Shown piece by piece: positions 59,286 to 64,000 of a DNA stretch of 64,000 bases (position 1 is the stretch's first letter; every line of letters begins with the position of its first letter). This DNA comes from Acanthornis magna (lineage: Eukaryota > Chordata > Aves > Passeriformes > Acanthizidae), in contig JAWUZG010000013.1 in NCBI GenBank assembly GCA_036785705.1, positions 19,563,001 to 19,627,000 of the forward strand, in the 5' to 3' direction. Under the pieces are notes generated by a model, which saw only the letters and a program-made list of their open reading frames with translations, was not told where the DNA came from and did no database searches. The position numbers and the translations under genes were made by a program.

Positions 59286-59884
59286 TTCCTTGATGGGTTC
59301 TTGGGGTCTCCAGGTGCTTAAATGTTCTCCTTCAGCCTCCAGAGCCTCGTGTGCTCCTTCCACAGCAGCTCCCGTGGGTGGCTGTGGGATCCCTGCTGCC
59401 AGAGCATCTGTGGAATCCCTGTGTGCTGCTGGGAAGGACTGTGCTCTCTGCTCTTCCTGCACATTCTGAGCATGAGGCTCTAAAACTCTCTGCGAAGCTT
59501 CAATTACAGGAAAAAAATGATGGTTTTTAAATAGTCCCAGAGGAAAATGGAGCTGACAAGTTATTTTCCTTGTCTGGTGGTCTAGAGCTGCTTGTCACAG
59601 ACAGATGTGTGCAGCAGCTCCAGCACCAGCTCTTACTGATTAACTTGCATTAGGATTTCAGGATTAACTTTCATTAGGATTCTTTATCTTCTGCTTTGCT
59701 GCACAGGAAACTCCAGCCCAGGCTGCTTTTGGAGCTGGTTGTTGCTGCAAAAACTCACCACCTTGAGCTCAGCCATGACAAATGTCCCTGGTGGTGGCAC
59801 AGGGTCCCACGGGGGTGGCACAAGGCTGGGAGCAGCCAGGTGGGAGCAGCCCTGCCTCCCCCTGAGATAAGGCAGTGCCAGTGG
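59286..59884. other. Non-coding spacer, no gene seen
   Basis: GC-moderate sequence between two CR1 pieces. It contains the small 24-bp duplication listed separately. Confidence 0.45.
59638..59684. repeat. 24-bp tandem duplication, two copies
   Basis: GATTAACTTGCATTAGGATT at 59638 recurs as GATTAACTTTCATTAGGATT at 59662 with one difference in the shared part. Confidence 0.9.
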
Positions 59885-60012
59885 TTCCACACCTCTGGAG
59901 GGATTTAAAGGATGTGTGGACGTGAGGACTTGGGCTAGCAGTGGCCTTGGCAGCTCATTGTCCACAAGGGTCCCAGAGGTCTTTCCCAACCCAGACAATT
60001 CCAGGATTGTGC
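59885..60012 (+). mobile_element. CR1 LINE 3' end
   Basis: Sense text 'TTCCACACCTCTGGAGGGAT', 'TTAAAGGATGTGTGGACGTG', 'AGGACTTGGGCTAGCAGTGG', 'GGGTCCCAGAGGTCTTTCCC' and 'AACCCAGACAATTCCAGGAT'. The 'ggacttgg...agtggccttg' wording fits an older CR1 group, like the copy at 46235 read from the other strand. Confidence 0.82.
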
Positions 60013-61981
60013 ACAGATTTTCAGAACTCTCACCACACCAAATGATGCTGTGAATGCCTGTGGGCAGCAGCTCTCTTGCTCATGCCCCCTTCAGTGGTTT
60101 TTATGCCAGTTGGGGCTTTCTGCTGCTCCTGAACAATTCTTTGCCCAGCAGGTCACATCTCCTGTCCCCTACCTTGGGCAGTGTCAGCCATGCTGTCCCT
60201 CACCTTAATGCTGCTCACTCACCCCAGGCCCAGGTGTTGGATCACACCCAACTTTTGCTGCATTTCTCTCTGTTTCATTTCTCTCTGTTTGCTGCATTTG
60301 TCTCATTCAAAAGGCATTATTTTAGGTATGGCCATGACACACTCACAAATGCTCTTAGAAATGTTGTTTCCCAGAGTTTGGCATTATGCTTTTGAATCTG
60401 CCTCCCAACACCAGATTCCCTCAGCTGAGCCACCCCCAGCTTCTTCTCCAGGGTGCCTCCACAACCTGAAGATTTTTTTTCAAAAGGCTGATGACTGTTC
60501 TGGTTTATTTTGTTGCCATCTGATAGAATTTCCTCCCTTGCTCATGAGGTGATTTGACTCAGTCCACTTGTGCTGCAGTAATCCCAGGTAAAAAAACAAA
60601 ACAAAGCAAAACAAAAAACAAAAACAAAAACAACGAAGAAGAGTTAAACAGATTGGGAAGACTGTGAGTGAATAAGATAATTCTGAAGGAAATGCACCTC
60701 CTGAGCCCTCCCCCTTGGCTTTATGTGCATAGGGATGATTTGACACAGGAGGTGAATCTCTCCACTGAAGTGCGTGATTGTTCCTCCACCCAGCCTCAAA
60801 CAGAAATCCCACTTTTCCCTCATCCAGTTCCAATCCGTGTCTGCTGCTTTGGCACTGATCCTCGTGTGTTCTCCCAGATTTCTGGAGCCAGGAGGGCTGG
60901 GATCTGTGCTCACCCCTGAGCAGGGCTCCACACTCCTGAGTTCAACCCTTGAACTTTCCCACGCGGGACTTCCAAACTTTCCCCTCTCCATTCATCAGCT
61001 CTCCTGCTGCAGAGGGAATTAGATGACTACAAACTGAATTTAAAAAAAAATACATATAAAGTCACTTTCAGGTTGCTCGCAGAGAGAGCTGAGAAATGAC
61101 AAGTTACTTGAGGGAATTTGTCATTTAGAAAACATCTTCCCATTTTCTCAGCTCTCTGACGTCACTGGGAGCTGGGATCTTGCATCCCTAATCGGCCATA
61201 ACTTTTTCTGCTTGTAGAAAATGGGGTACTTAATGTAATGCTCATTTTTTCCCCTGAAAATCTTCTTAGGGACATAGAAATGGATGTTAATGTATGCAAG
61301 CCCATTACTGAGTATGGTAATGAAGAAGTCGTGGCCAATGGTGGAGCTTAAATTAAGCACGCTTCAGAAAACAAACACAACTCCTCCAGAATTCCTATTC
61401 AACATTTGTAATGGAATGAAACTCCTAATAAAATGTTTTCCCCGAGAAGTAATAAACTCTGGAAACACGACTGTATTTACTTAGACCTTTTGTAATGAAA
61501 ACGTTTTTCTCAGGCAGGAAAACTGCTCTTTACGAGAAAATTCAGTAAATACAATTATGCAACTGTTTTCCTGAGGCTTCTACAAACCTGAGCTGCTGCA
61601 AATGCTCAGCAGAACAGTCCAGCAGAGCCCCAGTGTGTGTGGAACTCAGAGAAAACATTTCTCAGGCATTGAAAACACACATGTACTTTTCTCTTTCTCT
61701 GTCTCATTTGTATAATTAAAAACTCCTCCAAACCCTCAGCAGAGATCTGAAAAAACCTGATTCATTTTTCACCAGGAGCGAGTTTGTTCATTCTATAAAT
61801 CTTCTGAAATGAAGTGTACAAAATGTAATGCAGTAAATCTCCACTTGCAACTCTTTGAGAAATGCCTTTTTTCCTAAAAGCAGAAAAAAAGTAAAAATGC
61901 CATTTAAAAAACTTTATTTATTTGTTTGTTTATTTGGGGGAAGGGAAATAAATTGATTAGAATTTATGATTTAATCTAGGA
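60013..61981. other. Non-coding stretch, no gene seen
   Basis: Contains a two-copy 15-bp repeat (CATTTCTCTCTGTTT at 60261 and 60276) and a CAAAA-rich simple repeat. No exon is recognised. Confidence 0.5.
60590..60640. repeat. (CAAAA)n A-rich simple repeat
   Basis: About 50 bases of CAAAA, CAAAAC and AAAAAAC units. Ordinary simple sequence. Confidence 0.88.
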
Positions 61982-62191
61982 AAAATGCATCGAGTACCAT
62001 TATGATTGACTTTTTAAAATTTTTTTTTAAAGTAGATGCTGACCACCTAAATGCATCGAGTACCATTATGATTGACTTTTTTTAAATTTTTTTTTCAAGT
62101 AGATGCTGACCACCTAAATGCATTGAGTACCATTATGATTGATTTTTTAATTTTTTTTTTTTTTTTAAAGTAGATGCTGACCACTTAAATT
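61982..62191. repeat. 66-73-bp tandem repeat, three copies
   Basis: The block ATGCATCGAGTACCATTATG begins at 61985 and 62051, with ATGCATTGAGTACCATTATG at 62118. Each is followed by GATTGAC or GATTGAT, a T-rich core, then AGTAGATGCTGACCAC. The flanks of the unit are nearly identical between copies, while the internal T-run grows from copy one to copy three. It is a recent local triplication. Confidence 0.96.
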
Positions 62192-64000
62192 GCTAACACC
62201 CAACAGGGAGCTCACACACCCTCAGGAACTGATGTGAGGTGTTTTCCTGGTGTGTGTTGGAGTCCCCACTAAATCTCGGTGGGCTTTTCTCCTGTTTTTA
62301 CATCCCTGGGGTGTTTCACGAGCTCAGAAGGCACAAACCCCCCATCCATCTATCAAAGATGCTCAGGCAGCTCTGCTGGGTCTCGAAGCAGCGCTGGGTT
62401 TTGCTCAGGGAAATGCCAAATTTCCATGGTTTTGGGGATGTCAGGAGCCTTCCCAGTGCTCCCAGCGCTGATTCCCTGCTGTGCCCTGGCCAGGGATGCC
62501 AAGCAGCACACACAGAGCTCACAGCTCTGCCCCAACCCAACTTTGGGGCTGCTTTGCATCCCCAGCACTGTGAAAAGCAGCTGGAGAGCACCGGCGGCTT
62601 TGATCCCCAACTAGAGAGGAAATCCTGATTATTGAGCCATCAGATATTGCTTCAAATGCAGAGCAAAGTGCCTCTCAAGGAGGCTCTGCCCTTCCTCCTC
62701 GGCACAGAAGGACTTTCAGAGGGATCGGAGCTCCACACTCACATTTGCACAGCAAATAAAAGCAGCAGCTCCCTTGGCTGTGCTGTCAGCTCCAAAGGCT
62801 TCCAGGATTTGTCACCACAGCCCTGAGTTCTGTGCCACAAAAGCTTGGGAACAAAGCTCAGGCCATCCGGGAAGGCATGGCCCCAGCCCTGGGGTGGGGT
62901 TTGGAGGGGCTCTGGGGCTGGGACAGCCACGGAGAGATGCTGGAGCCCCCCAAAATCCTTACTGGGGGAAAAAGAAAACTCTCCCATCCCTCTGGGAGCT
63001 CTGGATGCAGCTGCTGTCACCTGTGCCGTGGTTTCAATCCATTCAACCCCCAAAACACACTTTAAATGAGGATAAACAACGTGGAAAATGACATCTCTAG
63101 GATGTGCTGTTTGTATTTCCCCTGGTAAGTTTGTGCTTCACCACATCATAAAAAAAAATGAGGGGAAAGAGTTATTTGGGTTTTGTGGCTTTTGGATAGG
63201 TAAGTTTTAAAATATTACACAAACATGAAATCATTTTGTTTGGGTTTTCTAGTGCAAAAATGAAGCCAAATGAAGATAAATCAAGAGCAAATACTTTCTG
63301 GGGCAAAGATGGACTGGAGTGGTGATACACTGTGTAACTCCTGTTAAAACTTTGGCTCACAACATGATTTCCATGTTTTATGTCTCTATTTGCGTCTCTG
63401 AGAGTTAATTACTTTCCTAACAATATTCAAAGAGGAAGTTTCAGCCCCTGAGGCAATTCGCAATAAGTTTGGCAAAAAGTATCTGCATTACTTAAGGATG
63501 ATGCTGTTACCCTGAAAACAAAATACCTTTATTTCTCTCCCAAATACCTAATTATCCAGGTGGTGACAATGCCAGACTAGAAAATTACCTCTAAATATGT
63601 TGGAAGATCCATCAGTTTAAGTAGTGTAATGGAAATATTTTATAAAGTACACTCTAGATCATCTGCATTCACAAAGACAAGAGTCTCATTTCCTTTCTCT
63701 TAATTCCGTAATTTCTCATATTTCATTAAGCTTTAATCAGGAGACTTAAGTCTTATTCTATCCCAAATTACTTTTAAACAGAATATAAAGCACTGCTAAT
63801 TTATAATACCATATCTACCCTTAATCCTGCTGAAGAATGGACTGAAGGAATTATTGCATTTCCTCCTCACCTGGTCTAGAAAGAGCAAAGGCCTAAGGAG
63901 AGCCTCAGGCTGGAGTCACCCAAGTGCAAAGCAGAAAGGGAAACTCTCAGCATCAAACTGCAGATTTTTTCTGTCTCTAACACGTGATCACGCAGAGAAT
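62192..64000. other. Non-coding stretch to window end, no gene seen
   Basis: GC-richer from 62330 to 63060, with overlapping frames on both strands, then AT-rich. No recognisable exon, RNA gene or element. Whether the GC-richer part is exonic cannot be told from composition alone. Confidence 0.45.

Overview
The window looks like nuclear DNA from a bird, most likely a passerine or another neoavian. The main evidence is about 18 short, 5'-truncated CR1 LINE fragments on both strands. They carry the avian CR1 3'-end wording, such as CCAGAGAAGCTGTGGCTGCC and TTCCAACCCAAACCATTCT. A heavily eroded amniote L3/CR1 copy and two MIR-like SINE fragments are also present. AT-rich non-coding sequence surrounds one sharp CpG island. 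I see no bacterial operons, phage genes, CRISPR arrays, or rRNA or tRNA genes.

Layout. From 1 to about 19.8 kb the sequence is AT-rich, with a few CR1 pieces, a 17-bp minisatellite that grows out of a CR1 3' end (8024-8245), and small dinucleotide and GAT repeats. From about 19.78 to 21.13 kb lies the only strong promoter-like feature, a CpG island. It contains a GGA/TCC tract, a roughly 67-bp GC-rich minisatellite with G-quadruplex motifs, and two good minus-strand 5' splice donors. These suggest, without proof, that a gene is transcribed leftwards with its first exon or exons here and a long first intron to the left. From 21.1 to 38.6 kb the sequence is intergenic or intronic, with more CR1, the ancient L3/CR1 copy, the MIR pair and a 104-bp tandem duplication. 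From 38.6 to 64 kb come a 470-bp ATCC array, a protein-like open stretch behind a possible splice acceptor (42566-42806), a TEAD-motif-like 11-bp array (46096-46161), an AAAAT array, a 19-unit 22-bp minisatellite (51331-51744), further CR1 pieces and a 66-bp three-copy repeat (61982-62191).

No coding gene can be named with confidence. The long open frames lie in stop-poor tandem repeats or GC-rich island sequence and are artefacts. The window is best read as a gene-poor avian region holding one unassigned CpG-island promoter and an active population of tandem repeats. I found no convincing new multi-gene system. The best leads are the island with its minus-strand exon candidates, the possible terminal exon near 42.6 kb, and two repeat arrays with unusual origins or motif content.
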